Shown one piece after another: positions 1 through 9,955 of a stretch of DNA of 64,000 bases. A program made the translations under genes and the position numbers. The notes beneath the pieces were generated by a model that ran no database searches, was not told the origin of the DNA, and saw only the letters and a list, made by a program, of their open reading frames with translations. The first letter of the stretch is position 1. Each line of letters starts with the position of its first letter. Source of the DNA: Meandrina meandrites (taxonomy: Eukaryota > Cnidaria > Anthozoa > Scleractinia > Meandrinidae); NCBI GenBank assembly GCA_963693305.1, contig OY855909.1, positions 2,640,501 through 2,704,500 on the forward strand. Reading direction: 5' to 3'.

Positions 1-539
1 AATTTATTGAAAGTTGAGATGTAAGAACGTTTGAAAAAGGAACATCGTTCCCCGTACGGTTACGATTATTATACAGCTTTTTTTTTTTTTTTTCCTCGAT
101 GCTAAGGTTTCATTCCTAAACTTGTTTTAGTTGAATAATTAATTTAAACAATTTATATGTCAGATAAGGTTTCAGTAACATATTTAATTAAATTATTAAT
201 TGAAAGAACTTATCAGTCAGTTTTTGTTTTTAGGGTTTCTTTATTCTTTTCTGGGTCTGTTGGGTATTTATTTCGCCATTTCGAGTCTTCCACTTTTGCA
301 CCAATTACTGCATTATTCGAGGGAGGTCGATTTATCTCCGCCACATACAACCGGAGGCCACTTAACTACTTCACTACATACGAATCCCTAAAACGATTGA
401 TCAAATGTCAGCCACCTTTCATTCATACTACAATGGTCTACAAACCTACCTTGTGCATCTTGTTCAAGTATACACGCCATCGCTCGACTGCATGACGAGA
501 GAACGAAGAACGAAAGATCTTGCCAAGAATCAATTATAC

Positions 540-688
540 TGTGACGAACGAATGCGTGACATTATTGGTTGTTGCGAAATCACCACGCTGTTGTAATAGG
601 ATCTAGTTTTTGTTCGGGGAATTGAGAAGAGGATTAAAACACGTGTGTATTTTCGTGAAGGATCTGTCCTTTATTTCGGCACGTTACA
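540..688 (+). repeat. 5' LTR of gypsy-1
   Basis: 149 bp, TG...CA ends. Identical to the 3' LTR except for one G/C difference inside the segment around GTTCGGGGAATTG. It is followed directly by the primer binding site. Confidence 0.95.
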
Positions 689-689
689 T

Positions 690-703
690 TGGTGGCAGCG
701 GTG
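690..703 (+). other. Primer binding site, tRNA-Leu type
   Basis: TGGTGGCAGCGGTG begins two bases after the 5' LTR. It complements the 3' end expected for an animal tRNA-Leu(AAG) with CCA added (CCGCTGCCACCA) over 14 bases. The tRNA end is from general knowledge, not checked in this genome. Confidence 0.75.
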
Positions 704-725
704 TAGGATTTGTCAAACCGATAGT

Positions 726-2003
726 ATGGCGCACTATAACGATGGTGAGGTTAATTTTGGTCCGCTGATTGACCTGAATTCCGAAGATTTAGCTCCAACT
801 GAAAAGGATGCGACGACAATGGCGAAATCTCCTGTCCCGGTCGGGAGTAGTACTCCACATACTGAAAGGCACAGCAACGACGAAACCGTAGACCAAGTTT
901 TAAAGGCGATTACGGCAATCAGCATCGGCATCGAGAAGCAAAACAGTGCCTTAGAAGATCGTTTCGGCGAACTTAGTAAACGCCTCGATGCCCTCGAAAC
1001 AAAACAGCGTGACAGTCGCGTTACACTGGGCACCAGTCCCCGCGATAGCGGTCTGGATTTGTTTAGCAATCACGAGGAGGTGCGTTTTAGCGAACTTCCA
1101 GCCCCTCTTTCACCCAGCCCTTGTCACCAGCTTCCACAACAAAAAGAGAAGCCACGTGTCCGTCCCTCACCTTACAATGGTTCAACTCCGTGGGAGGATT
1201 ATAAAGCCCAGTTCGAACTTGTAGCAGAGATCAATGGATGGGATGGACGGACCAAAGCAGCCTACCTGGCGGTCAGTCTGAGCGGCCCAGCTCAGGCAGT
1301 GCTTGGCGACCTGGACAAAACCCAGCGTACTCGCTACGCTGACCTGGTCGCAGCACTTAATAGCAGATTTGGCACATCAAACAGAACGGAAATGTTTCGG
1401 GTCTCCCTACGAAGCCGCACCCGAAAGCCTCAAGAAACCCTCCCTGAATTGGCTCAGGCAATCCGGAGGCTGACAAGACAGGCCTACCCCGATGCCCCGA
1501 TTTCCCTTCGAGAGTCGATCGCAAAAGACCAGTTCATCGAGGCATTGACCGATCCAGAACTTCGTTGGAAGGTCCATCAAGCCAAGGCAGCCACTCTCAC
1601 TGAGGCGTTGGATGCTGCTGTTGAAGTTGAGGCGTTTTTCTCCGCTGAGAAACAACGTGGTGGAACGAAGATCTTACAGGCGGTAACTACACAGAGCCCA
1701 ACACCAGCAGATTCTACTCTCAAGCAAGAACTGCACGAGCTTAAAACACTGGTACAAGGCCTGGTCCAGCAACCACGAGGTATCTCCGATTTGTCGCAAC
1801 GTAGTTGGCAAAGGACCTGGACTTCGCCGGAGTGTTGGGCTTGCGGTGCCCAGGGGCACATTCAACGCTACTGCCCTAAACGTCTCGGAGATGGGTTGCG
1901 TACACCGTCGGGGAGGCTAGCTTCCCAACAGCCACAGGAATGTCCGGGAAACGAGACACTGTCGAGTTCAAGGGCCAGAGCCCGACAGACCAATCAACGC
2001 TAA
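726..2003 (+). CDS. gag: Gag of gypsy-1
   Basis: 425-aa structural protein that coats the element's RNA and forms the particle. The ATG at 726 (MAHYNDGEV...) is chosen because the upstream in-frame ATG at 645 lies within the LTR. A heptad-like stretch (about residues 55-100) precedes the capsid-like core with its PYNGSTPWEDYKAQFELVAE segment. A CCHC zinc knuckle, CWACGAQGHIQRYC, sits near residue 370. The last 64 bases overlap pol, and a slippery heptamer in the gag frame at 1946-1952 should send a fraction of ribosomes into pol. No stops or frameshifts interrupt it. Confidence 0.92.
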   Translation: MAHYNDGEVNFGPLIDLNSEDLAPTEKDATTMAKSPVPVGSSTPHTERHSNDETVDQVLKAITAISIGIEKQNSALEDRFGELSKRLDALETKQRDSRVTLGTSPRDSGLDLFSNHEEVRFSELPAPLSPSPCHQLPQQKEKPRVRPSPYNGSTPWEDYKAQFELVAEINGWDGRTKAAYLAVSLSGPAQAVLGDLDKTQRTRYADLVAALNSRFGTSNRTEMFRVSLRSRTRKPQETLPELAQAIRRLTRQAYPDAPISLRESIAKDQFIEALTDPELRWKVHQAKAATLTEALDAAVEVEAFFSAEKQRGGTKILQAVTTQSPTPADSTLKQELHELKTLVQGLVQQPRGISDLSQRSWQRTWTSPECWACGAQGHIQRYCPKRLGDGLRTPSGRLASQQPQECPGNETLSSSRARARQTNQR

Positions 2004-5000
2004 GGCCCACCTTACCTTCAATCAAAACAGATGCCGTGGGTGCCGACAAAGACGGCTTGTATGTTAATGGGTTCGTGAATGGAGTGCCAGTCAAGTTTTT
2101 AGTGGACACAGGAGCAAACATCACCATCCTGAAGTCCCAAACATGGGAAGCCATCTCTTGCCATCCGGAATCGACACCAAGACAGCTCCAAAACGTTCTT
2201 GACACTATGAAATTGGCCGATGGACGCTCCTCTTCCTTCCTGGGACGTGGAAACATGACACTCAGACTAGGCGACCGAGAATTTGACTGTACGATGTGGG
2301 TAGCAGAGATCGAACCAGAGGGGATCCTTGGTTTAGATTTCCTTCGTCGATATGACTGCCAATTGTTGCTTAAAGATGGCTGCTATGAGCTACAGTTCGA
2401 TGATGGCAGTGACGCCAAACAAGGTCAACCACTCTCCCCCAGCTGCTTTCGAGTATCCATTGACCGCACAACAGTTGTCCCTCCTTGGAGCGAAGCTTTT
2501 GTAGCTGGCAAGATAGTCGGTCCATGTGCCCCTACCCTCGGACTGCTGGAACCTACGGCCAGACTGATGGAAGTGAACCACCTGATGCTAGCTAGAAGCC
2601 TGGTAGATGGAGCATCTGACATTATTCCATTAAGAGTGCTCAACCCCACAGATTATCCTCGCACATTATACAAGGACACCGTGGCAGCTATGTGTGAACC
2701 TGTCGAACTTGTTGAACCTTCCCACATTGGACAAAACAGCGTGGCTCTTTGCCAGGTACGCGAGGAGGGTGGTAGCACGATAGCTGCTGTAGAGCCAGAC
2801 AGTGGTAGGCCTTCTGTCCCTGGACACCTGTTAGACTTGTTCGAACGCAGCTCTAATCTTCTAAACCCTGACGAGCGCTCACAACTTGCCGAACTGTTGA
2901 CCGAGTTTGCTGATGTGTTTGCAGTTTCCTCCGACGATCTTGGCCATACCAGCTTAGTAACGCATACGATCAACACTGGATCTTCCCAGCCCATCCGTCA
3001 GCCAGCGAGACGTCTCCCCCTACACAAAAGAGCCGAAGCCGATACCCTAATCAAGGAAATGCTTCAGAAAAAAGTGATTGAGCCTTCCTCAAGTCCCTGG
3101 GTGTCACCCATCGTATTAGTAAAGAAGAAAGATGGCTCTACCCGTTTCTGCGTTGATTACCGTAAACTTAATGACGTGACAGTTAAGGACAGCTACCCTC
3201 TTCCGAGGATTGATGATTGCTTGGACGCACTTGCAGGCTGCAAGTGGTTTTCCACCCTAGATCTCTGTAGCGGTTACTGGCAGGTGGCCATGGCCGAAGC
3301 TGACAAGCCAAAGACTGCCTTCACAACTGGAAACGGCCTATACCAGTTCACGGTCATGAGTTTTGGTCTCTGCAATGCTCCTGCAACTTTCGAGCGCCTC
3401 ATGGAAAAGGTGTTGTCTGGGCTACCTTGGGAGGTGTGCGTTATTTACTTAGATGACATCATAGTCCATGGCCGCGAGTTTGGAGAAGCGATTCAGAGGC
3501 TCCGCACCGTATTACAGCGGCTTCGCGATGCCGGCCTCAAATTAAGCCCTAAGAAGTGCATTCTCCTCCAGCGATCGGTACCTTTTCTTGGCCATGTGGT
3601 GAGCGACCATGGTGTATCTACCGACCCCAAAAAGATTGAGGCAGTACGTACTTGGCCTTACCCACGAACAGCAAAGGATGTTAAAAGCTTTCTGGGCCTT
3701 TGCTCCTACTACAGGCGCTTTGTTCGAGGCTTTGCTGACATCGCCAGACCTCTCTACAAGCTTACCGAAGAACAAAGAGAATTCCGATGGACAAGAGAGT
3801 GCGAAGACGCGTTCTGTCAGCTCAAATCCCTGCTAACAACAGCTCCCATTTTGGCCTTCCCCACACTTGACGGCTTGTTTATCTTGGACACAGACGCAAG
3901 CAACACTGGACTTGGCGCAGTATTATCCCAAATCCAAGGGGAGGAGGAGAAGGTGATTGCATTCCACAGCAAATCACTGAACAAGAGTGAGAGAAACTAC
4001 TGCGTGACGCGCAAGGAACTCTTGGCAGTTATTGTGGCAGTAAAGACCTACCACCACTACTTGTGTGGAAGGCAATTTCTCGTCCGCACAGATCACGGTG
4101 CTTTAAAGTGGCTGTTGAAGTTCAAAAATCCAGAGGGACAACTCGCCAGGTGGCTGGAACTGCTGGGTACTTATGACTTCAAGATCGAACACCGTTCCGG
4201 TATACACCATGGGAATGCCGACGCCCTCTCAAGAAGACCATGCGGTGACTGCCGATACTGCGATCGTGTCGAACAAAAGGGGGATACCACATCAGTCGCA
4301 GATTCTGGAAGTGCAGATGTTGTCCCATGCCGTGCACCCCAGGCCCTGGACAAGCCTGCAGAGGGGGGTAGCCTAACCTCTCCTCAGCCAGATCCAAAAC
4401 CTCCACCTGAAAGCCAGCAGTTCCAAAGTGAAATTTCTGTATCCAAGAAGGCCTTCGTTGTTACGGGCAGTAAAAGTGACTTGCGTGCTAGCCAAGTCGC
4501 CGATGATGACCTTGGAAAGATAATCGCATGGAAGGAGTCCTGTCCCTCTCGCCCAGCATGGAAGGATGTGTCAACCGAAAACAAATCCATCAAGACTTAC
4601 TGGAGTCAATGGGACCGTCTGTCTCTACGAAATGGTGTCCTCTGCCGGCGGTGGGAATCTGAAGCGGGAGACGAGGTGCGTTGGCAGCTTGTTATGCCTT
4701 CCAGTCTCAGAAATGATGTTCTCCAGGAGCTCCACACTGAGGAAACCGCAGGGCACTTAGGTGTCAACAAGACGTTGGGAAGGGTTAAGGAAAGATTCTA
4801 TTGGCCCGGGTGCACAAAAGATGTGAAAGACTGGTGTCGGTCATGCGACCTCTGCGCCTCCAGGGAGAGGCCGACCCGCACACCGAGAGCGCCTTTGAAG
4901 ACCTACAACGTTGGTGCCCCCCTTGAGAGAGTGGCTCTCGACATACTGGGACCGCTGCCTGAATCAGACCGTGGCAACAAATACATCCTCGTCATAGGGG

Positions 5001-5989
5001 ATTACTTTTCGAAGTGGACGGAAGCCTTCGCGATTCCCAATCAAGAGGCCACAACTGTAGCAAGAGTGTTAGTTGAAGAATTCGTGGCTCGTTTTGGCAT
5101 CCCAAGGCAGATTCACTCCGATCAGGGAAGGAATTTCGAGTCAAAAGTGTTTCAAGAAATGTGCGAGGCACTGGGAATGGATAAAACCAGAACCACACCC
5201 CTCCACCCACAGTCAGACGGAATGATTGAACGATTCAACCGGACAATAGAAGGCATGTTGTCCAAGTTTGTAGCAGAGAATCAACGGGATTGGGATAGCC
5301 ACCTGCCTGTCCTGATGATGGCGTATCGTTCCGCTGTCCACGAAACCACTTCCTTTACTCCATGTGAGCTAATGTTTGGGCGGCAGATTGACCTTCCAAT
5401 TGACCTTCAGTTTGGGCGTCCCGAGCAAGAAAGTGGTGACCAGGGCAAAACCGAATATGTCCACCGCCTACAGGCCCGATTGGAACGCATTCATGCATTT
5501 GCCCGTGAACATCTGAAGTTAGGGAGCGAAAGGAACAAGCGGTACTACGATCACAAGGCATCACACCGTGGCTTTGAACGTGGGGCCCCTGTTTGGCTTC
5601 ATAACCCCAGACGCAAGAAAGGCAGGACCCCAAAGTTACAGAGGCCCTGGGAAGGACCGTACCTGGTAATATCTCGTCTGGATGACCTGATCTATAGGAT
5701 CCAGAAAGGACCTAGGTCGAAACCAACGGTCGTGCATGTTGACCGGCTTAAGAAGTACCAGGGACACAGTTTTGTTAACTGGCTAACCGAAGGGCAGACT
5801 GGCAAAGACGGAGCATCCACTGCGGGTGAAGCTTCGAAGAGTGGCCAGCCAACTAAGCAGCAGAACTTCAAGCCTACGCCAGCAGCTAAGGGATTTGAAA
5901 AGGCGCCCGCCATTGCCGAGACAGCCCAGAAAAGGCCGCGTCGGACACCAAGTAGACCGGCCTGGGCAGCTGACTATCAGATGGACTAA
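1940..5989 (+). CDS. pol: Pol polyprotein of gypsy-1 (protease, RT, RNase H, integrase)
   Basis: Open reading frame of 1349 codons, expected to be made as a Gag-Pol fusion by -1 frameshifting, so its own ATG at 1940 is probably not used. Domain order is protease (LVDTGA near residue 56), reverse transcriptase (catalytic YLDD near 503), RNase H (DTDAS near 650), then the integrase zinc finger (H-H-C-C near 938-975) and catalytic core with D (LDILGP), D (SDQGRNF) and E (MIERFNR) near 1000, 1060 and 1096. A C-terminal GPY-type module follows (WEGPYLV near 1240). Its length and order are typical for Ty3/gypsy. All catalytic residues are present and there is no internal stop, so it appears functional. 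Confidence 0.95.
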   Translation: MSGKRDTVEFKGQSPTDQSTLRPTLPSIKTDAVGADKDGLYVNGFVNGVPVKFLVDTGANITILKSQTWEAISCHPESTPRQLQNVLDTMKLADGRSSSFLGRGNMTLRLGDREFDCTMWVAEIEPEGILGLDFLRRYDCQLLLKDGCYELQFDDGSDAKQGQPLSPSCFRVSIDRTTVVPPWSEAFVAGKIVGPCAPTLGLLEPTARLMEVNHLMLARSLVDGASDIIPLRVLNPTDYPRTLYKDTVAAMCEPVELVEPSHIGQNSVALCQVREEGGSTIAAVEPDSGRPSVPGHLLDLFERSSNLLNPDERSQLAELLTEFADVFAVSSDDLGHTSLVTHTINTGSSQPIRQPARRLPLHKRAEADTLIKEMLQKKVIEPSSSPWVSPIVLVKKKDGSTRFCVDYRKLNDVTVKDSYPLPRIDDCLDALAGCKWFSTLDLCSGYWQVAMAEADKPKTAFTTGNGLYQFTVMSFGLCNAPATFERLMEKVLSGLPWEVCVIYLDDIIVHGREFGEAIQRLRTVLQRLRDAGLKLSPKKCILLQRSVPFLGHVVSDHGVSTDPKKIEAVRTWPYPRTAKDVKSFLGLCSYYRRFVRGFADIARPLYKLTEEQREFRWTRECEDAFCQLKSLLTTAPILAFPTLDGLFILDTDASNTGLGAVLSQIQGEEEKVIAFHSKSLNKSERNYCVTRKELLAVIVAVKTYHHYLCGRQFLVRTDHGALKWLLKFKNPEGQLARWLELLGTYDFKIEHRSGIHHGNADALSRRPCGDCRYCDRVEQKGDTTSVADSGSADVVPCRAPQALDKPAEGGSLTSPQPDPKPPPESQQFQSEISVSKKAFVVTGSKSDLRASQVADDDLGKIIAWKESCPSRPAWKDVSTENKSIKTYWSQWDRLSLRNGVLCRRWESEAGDEVRWQLVMPSSLRNDVLQELHTEETAGHLGVNKTLGRVKERFYWPGCTKDVKDWCRSCDLCASRERPTRTPRAPLKTYNVGAPLERVALDILGPLPESDRGNKYILVIGDYFSKWTEAFAIPNQEATTVARVLVEEFVARFGIPRQIHSDQGRNFESKVFQEMCEALGMDKTRTTPLHPQSDGMIERFNRTIEGMLSKFVAENQRDWDSHLPVLMMAYRSAVHETTSFTPCELMFGRQIDLPIDLQFGRPEQESGDQGKTEYVHRLQARLERIHAFAREHLKLGSERNKRYYDHKASHRGFERGAPVWLHNPRRKKGRTPKLQRPWEGPYLVISRLDDLIYRIQKGPRSKPTVVHVDRLKKYQGHSFVNWLTEGQTGKDGASTAGEASKSGQPTKQQNFKPTPAAKGFEKAPAIAETAQKRPRRTPSRPAWAADYQMD
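1946..1988 (+). promoter_or_regulatory. Programmed -1 frameshift signal between gag and pol
   Basis: The heptamer GGGAAAC (1946-1952) lies in the gag frame as G GGA AAC, the canonical X XXY YYZ arrangement. After a 6-base spacer comes a hairpin: CTGTC (1959-1963) pairs with GACAG (1984-1988), and inside it GGGC (1972-1975) pairs with GCCC (1980-1983) around the loop CAGA. The pol ORF is open in the -1 frame across this point. Position, spacing and stem all fit known -1 frameshift sites; use in cells is inferred. Confidence 0.85.
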
Positions 5990-6049
5990 GACTTTGTTTA
6001 CTCTGTATCTGGCTAGTGACATTTGGGGACTCTAATTAAGTGTTTTTGT

Positions 6050-6062
6050 AAGGGGGGGATGG
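6050..6062 (+). other. Polypurine tract of gypsy-1
   Basis: AAGGGGGGGATGG immediately precedes the 3' LTR, the expected place for priming plus-strand DNA synthesis. One T interrupts the purines. Confidence 0.8.
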
Positions 6063-6211
6063 TGTGACGAACGAATGCGTGACATTATTGGTTGTTGCGA
6101 AATCACCACGCTGTTGTAATAGGATCTAGTTTTTGTTCGGGCAATTGAGAAGAGGATTAAAACACGTGTGTATTTTCGTGAAGGATCTGTCCTTTATTTC
6201 GGCACGTTACA
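6063..6211 (+). repeat. 3' LTR of gypsy-1
   Basis: 149 bp partner of the 5' LTR with one mismatch. It is followed by ATAC, which completes the target duplication, and then by sequence continuous with the host repeat. Confidence 0.95.
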
Positions 6212-7112
6212 ATACTCTGCATCTGTCGTCCTCCTATGTATATTTCAGTACGTGTCTAGCTTGCAAACAACATTGTGAAGACTCTGATCCATAATTTGGT
6301 CATACTTTTTCACGAAAGGTCCTTCTATCTGGTGAAGTCGAACAGTATTCCACCATCACTTCCATTCACTCCACACAGATGCCGCTGATCATAAATACTG
6401 TGGAATTTTTCATGCGTCATAATGTACGTCGTACATATCACGCAATTATTGCGTGATCTTCACAGACAAAAAGTTTCAATGGTCAGACAAATTGTCGGCA
6501 ACTTTGTCTGAGAGAATCCTTTTTTGACGATTTTTTGCTACACGCAGAAATTAATACGGCTTTCTGGGGGCTCTTCTTTATTTTCTACACACAAGGTATT
6601 TATTAATTACTTTTGTTAATTATTCTTTAACCCATAAATTTTAAGAAACACCCCCACCTCCGTAATCACATCATGAATATTTTTTTTCCCAATGCTTTTA
6701 TTTCTATTTTTTACATTTTTATACGATACATTCCGTTCTGGTCTCCTTCAAATCAGTCCTCATTCATTCTCTTTTCCATTTTTTATAATAATTATTGTTC
6801 CACATATTTTATCCATAATCTTTATCAACTTCAACTACGCCTCTTCTATAAGGACTCGGCACGAGGATGTCGGGCATTGACCAGGTACCGGGTTAGAAAC
6901 ATCCTCGCTCGGTTGTGCTATGCCCCTGACGACTCACAACCACTAGGAGCCTTGGTGTCGATGCATCCTTTTTTGTCTTGCCCGGCCGGAAGATTTTCTC
7001 TTCTTATCCACTTTACTTTCGCTGTTATGCTGCTTTCTCTGACTTCGACATTTCAATCCGATTCCTTTAATTATAAAGAATTATAATTAATTCATTTAAA
7101 TTTGTAAAGAAA

Positions 7113-7223
7113 CCCCCCCCCCCCCCCCCCAGACCCCCTTTTTCCACGTCCCGTCCAGGGTTTTTTTTTTTTTATTTTATTTTATTTTTTTATTTTTTTA
7201 TTTTTTATTTTTTATATTTTTTT

Positions 7224-7265
<42 letters not shown>

Positions 7266-7320
7266 TTTATTTTTATTTTTTATTTTTATTTTATTTTATT
7301 TTTTTTTATTTATTTTCAGG
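7113..7320. repeat. Poly-C run and T/A low-complexity tract
   Basis: An 18-base C run (7113-7130) is followed by a 160 bp tract of T runs broken by single A (7160-7318, largely TTTA units). A second T-rich tract with a GTT repeat lies at 7637-7717. The right repeat copy has the same arrangement (C run 14871-14889) with different lengths, as expected for slippage. Confidence 0.85.
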
Positions 7321-7879
7321 TTAAAACCTAGCCCCTGCGAAAGGTTTCACACTACCTCAAAACTCTAATTTGAAAACCTTTAACTCAACACATTGGTTAA
7401 AACCGCATAACAAATTCCCCCTCCACCATAGCATATGCCCTCCATCTCGGCATAAACTCACCTTCACCCTCTATTGAACCCAAAAGTATAAACTACATGA
7501 ACATTTCAGAACGAAAAATAATAAATAGATGATCCATTTCATTTCACTGCCCCCTCCCCCGCAACATGAACCCTCAACCATGTTATAAGGTCTCCTTCGC
7601 CCGTTTCCCCTCCCCCCATTCCTTCCCATTTTCCTTAATTTTTTTTTTTTTTTTTTTGTTTTTGTTGTTGTTGTTGTTGTTGTTTTTTTTTTTTTTGGTT
7701 TTTTTTTTTTTTTTTCTTTTTCGGCTTGACTCTGGGACCGGTTTCGCACTACCCCAATACTCTACCCAAAAACCCTATACTGACCCCAATTGTAAAAACC
7801 GCAAAGACATTGAAAAATATTGTAAATTATGAACGCTAATATTAGTCGTTAAGACTGTATATTCCCCCATTGGGTGGCA

Positions 7880-7998
7880 CACAGGCTATTTAAAAGCCTG
7901 TGCAGGGATTTGTCCGCCCCTGCCCTATGCCAGGACCGGGTGGCTGTTGGCCCAACAGCCTAGCACCCGTTTTAGGGTCCCTCACTCAGGGTTACGAG
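7880..7998. other. GC-rich hairpin island, left copy
   Basis: A compact block able to form four successive hairpins in otherwise AT-rich DNA. CACAGGCT pairs with AGCCTGTG; GCAGGG with CCCTGC; GGGTG with CACCC enclosing the perfect pair GGCTGTTGG/CCAACAGCC; and CCCT with AGGG at the end. The right copy repeats it at 15566-15684. Function is unknown; a structured RNA with a packaging, ribozyme or termination role is possible but nothing identifies the class. Confidence 0.5.
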
Positions 7999-8664
7999 TT
8001 TTCTCTCTCTTTCTATTAAATTTTGCTATTTATATAATTTTTACGGTATTTTCCACAAATTAAGACCCTATTTTTAAAATATTTTTACCCCAGACGATTT
8101 TTTAGACGTGTACTACACTTCCTCTAACTGGCGCTTTTTCTGATTTAGAGCACCCTTTTACACAATTTACACGTTTTCTACCAATCAATAACTTCACTTC
8201 TAGAGCAATATGCTAAGCATAAGTCCAATTTTTCATAATTGAAATGATAAGTTTTTGGAGTTCAGATATTTTATGATTTTAAAGTCCAATTTTTAAACAA
8301 CGAAATAATACATTTTTGGAAAATTTTTAAAGTTCAAAATTTTTCTAGAACGAAAATGCTAAGTTTTTGAAGTCAAATATTAATGTTAATAATTTTGAAT
8401 TGACCTTTGACACATCTTCCATATGATAAATTATTTCGGGTTACGAAGAAAATTTATTTTAAGTTTACTAAAAAATATTTACTACAAAAGAACATTAACA
8501 TCCTTAGGACACCATCATGAAACGTATAACTTTAACTTTTACTTTTCACTAAAATTTTCAAGAAACAAACTGCAACATTTCCATGTGATTTTCATAACAA
8601 AAATCATCACTTGTATCGGTTCCCTCCCGTTACAGTCCTATTACCAGTTACAGACGATTATGAC

Positions 8665-9051
8665 ATGAATATCCACAATCTATCAAGGACAAGAGTTATC
8701 GAAGTAAGACGAAATCTACTCACACTACTGAATGGAGATGTGTTTTATCCACTGTCCACCTGGCCACAGGACATTCAACAACTGTTTTGGAAGAAACCCA
8801 TTGGAGATGCAGATACATTCAAGTTGATGCTATTCTTTCTGGGAAATGGCTGCTCACCACACATAGTAGAAGAATGGATCCTAACATCTCAGCACTGGGC
8901 TACACTACAAAAGGCAGATAAAAGAGCAAGACAAATCCAGTTTATAGTTAATAATATGGACTCTAAGGCTAACGTCTGGTTTTATTTTGATATTCATCAT
9001 TCAACTTGGCTATTCCTTAATGGCCAGCTTAGAAACACCAGAAACCAGTAA
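8665..9051 (+). CDS. Conserved hypothetical ORF in the long repeat, left copy
   Basis: 128-aa ORF (146 aa if an upstream in-frame ATG at 8611 is used) that I cannot assign to a family. It is mostly helical-looking with aromatic-rich segments such as GNGCSPHIVEEWILTSQHW and NVWFYFDIHHSTWLF, with no signal peptide or membrane span. The right repeat copy encodes the same protein at 16346-16732, and no differences were noticed. Its composition is balanced, unlike the low-complexity flanks, which argues for a real protein. It may be an accessory protein of the Penelope-like composite or a captured gene. Confidence 0.55.
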   Translation: MNIHNLSRTRVIEVRRNLLTLLNGDVFYPLSTWPQDIQQLFWKKPIGDADTFKLMLFFLGNGCSPHIVEEWILTSQHWATLQKADKRARQIQFIVNNMDSKANVWFYFDIHHSTWLFLNGQLRNTRNQ

Positions 9052-9638
9052 CCTGTTCCAACACATCATATCTTAAGGAACAAGAATTCTAATTAGCTGT
9101 GAATCTTTGTAAATGCCTTGTCATTTCGAATATTTCTTATTCATCATTATTTTATCGTAATCGTCAAGTTTATAGAAAGAGAAAGAATTTTAATTTGTTA
9201 CATCTTTTAATTTTTGACTTTCAAAAAGACCTTTCAAAAAAATTTTGTTTGTTTTCTGAAGATTATAATGTTTTTAAAAGATTTCTCAACAGCTTTTGTT
9301 CAAATTAATTAAAATCTTTTTAACTTTTACTTCTATGTGTGTTCTTTAAATAGCATCTAATCCTGAGGATCCACATTGAAGGTTAAATTTTTCACAATGA
9401 CCACTGTTAAGACCAAATTCGCCTACTATGAAGGTACAACCAGGGTTGGTAGCTTTACCTTCAGAAACCAATCTCATCCCGCCCCCCCTCCCTCCCTCTC
9501 CTCCCCACCCATTTAATATTTTTTTTTTTTTTTTTTGTTTTGTTTTTTATAACCATGCTAACCACACTAGATCTAATCTTTCCATTTAACTTCCATTTTC
9601 ATATTTTTATTGACTCATATTTTTATTTTCTGTGCATT

Positions 9639-9955
9639 ACCTTGTGGTTGACGTAGCTGCACTGCAGTTTGTTGGTCCCTCAACGTGTATGTACAATTTA
9701 ACGGCTAACATTTTAACCTTATTATTTTTAATTTATTTTATTTTTATGTTTTCACACTACCTTGTGGTTGACGTGGCTGCATTGCAGTTTGTTGGTCCCT
9801 CAACGTGAGTGTATAATTTAACACCTAACATTTTAACCTTATTATTATTTTTATTTTATTTTATTTTTGTTTTACACACTACCTTGTGGTTGACGTGGCT
9901 GCATTGCAGTTTGTTGGTCCCTCAACGTTAGTGCTTGATATAACAACTAACATCT
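9639..9955. repeat. Three tandem ~120 bp units, left copy
   Basis: Units begin at 9639, 9759 and 9881 with ACCTTGTGGTTGACGT and contain GTTTGTTGGTCCCTCAACGT, itself a short hairpin (GTTG...CAAC). They are spaced by T/A-rich linkers. The array recurs at 17317-17633 with the same number of units. Confidence 0.85.

Larger units (their letters stand above)
540..6211 (+). mobile_element. Intact Ty3/gypsy LTR retrotransposon (gypsy-1)
   Basis: A complete 5.67 kb element: 149 bp LTRs, primer site, gag, pol in the -1 frame, polypurine tract and 3' LTR. The LTRs start TGTGACG and end GTTACA and differ at one position, so insertion is recent. The site reads ...TTATAC before and ATACTCTG after, while the right repeat copy (near 13972) has the unoccupied ...TTATACTCTG. 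This gives a 4 bp ATAC duplication, or 5 bp if the first T is counted as target. Integrase lies after RNase H, as in Ty3/gypsy. No envelope-like ORF and no chromodomain were seen. Confidence 0.95.

Noticed and set aside
645..725. Upstream in-frame ATG as Gag start
   Set aside because: It lies within the LTR and primer-site region; the ATG at 726 follows the primer site and opens a Gag-like sequence.
6930..6965. CTGACGA as a hammerhead core
   Set aside because: A short CTC/GAG stem follows but GAAA is absent after it.
6673..7086. 137-codon ORF present in both long-repeat copies
   Set aside because: Composition is T-rich and low in complexity, with no motif. Its conservation is explained by the repeat itself.
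7566..7832. Small ORFs over T-rich tracts (also 15292-15525)
   Set aside because: They encode runs of phenylalanine or lysine from homopolymer tracts and differ between the two repeat copies.
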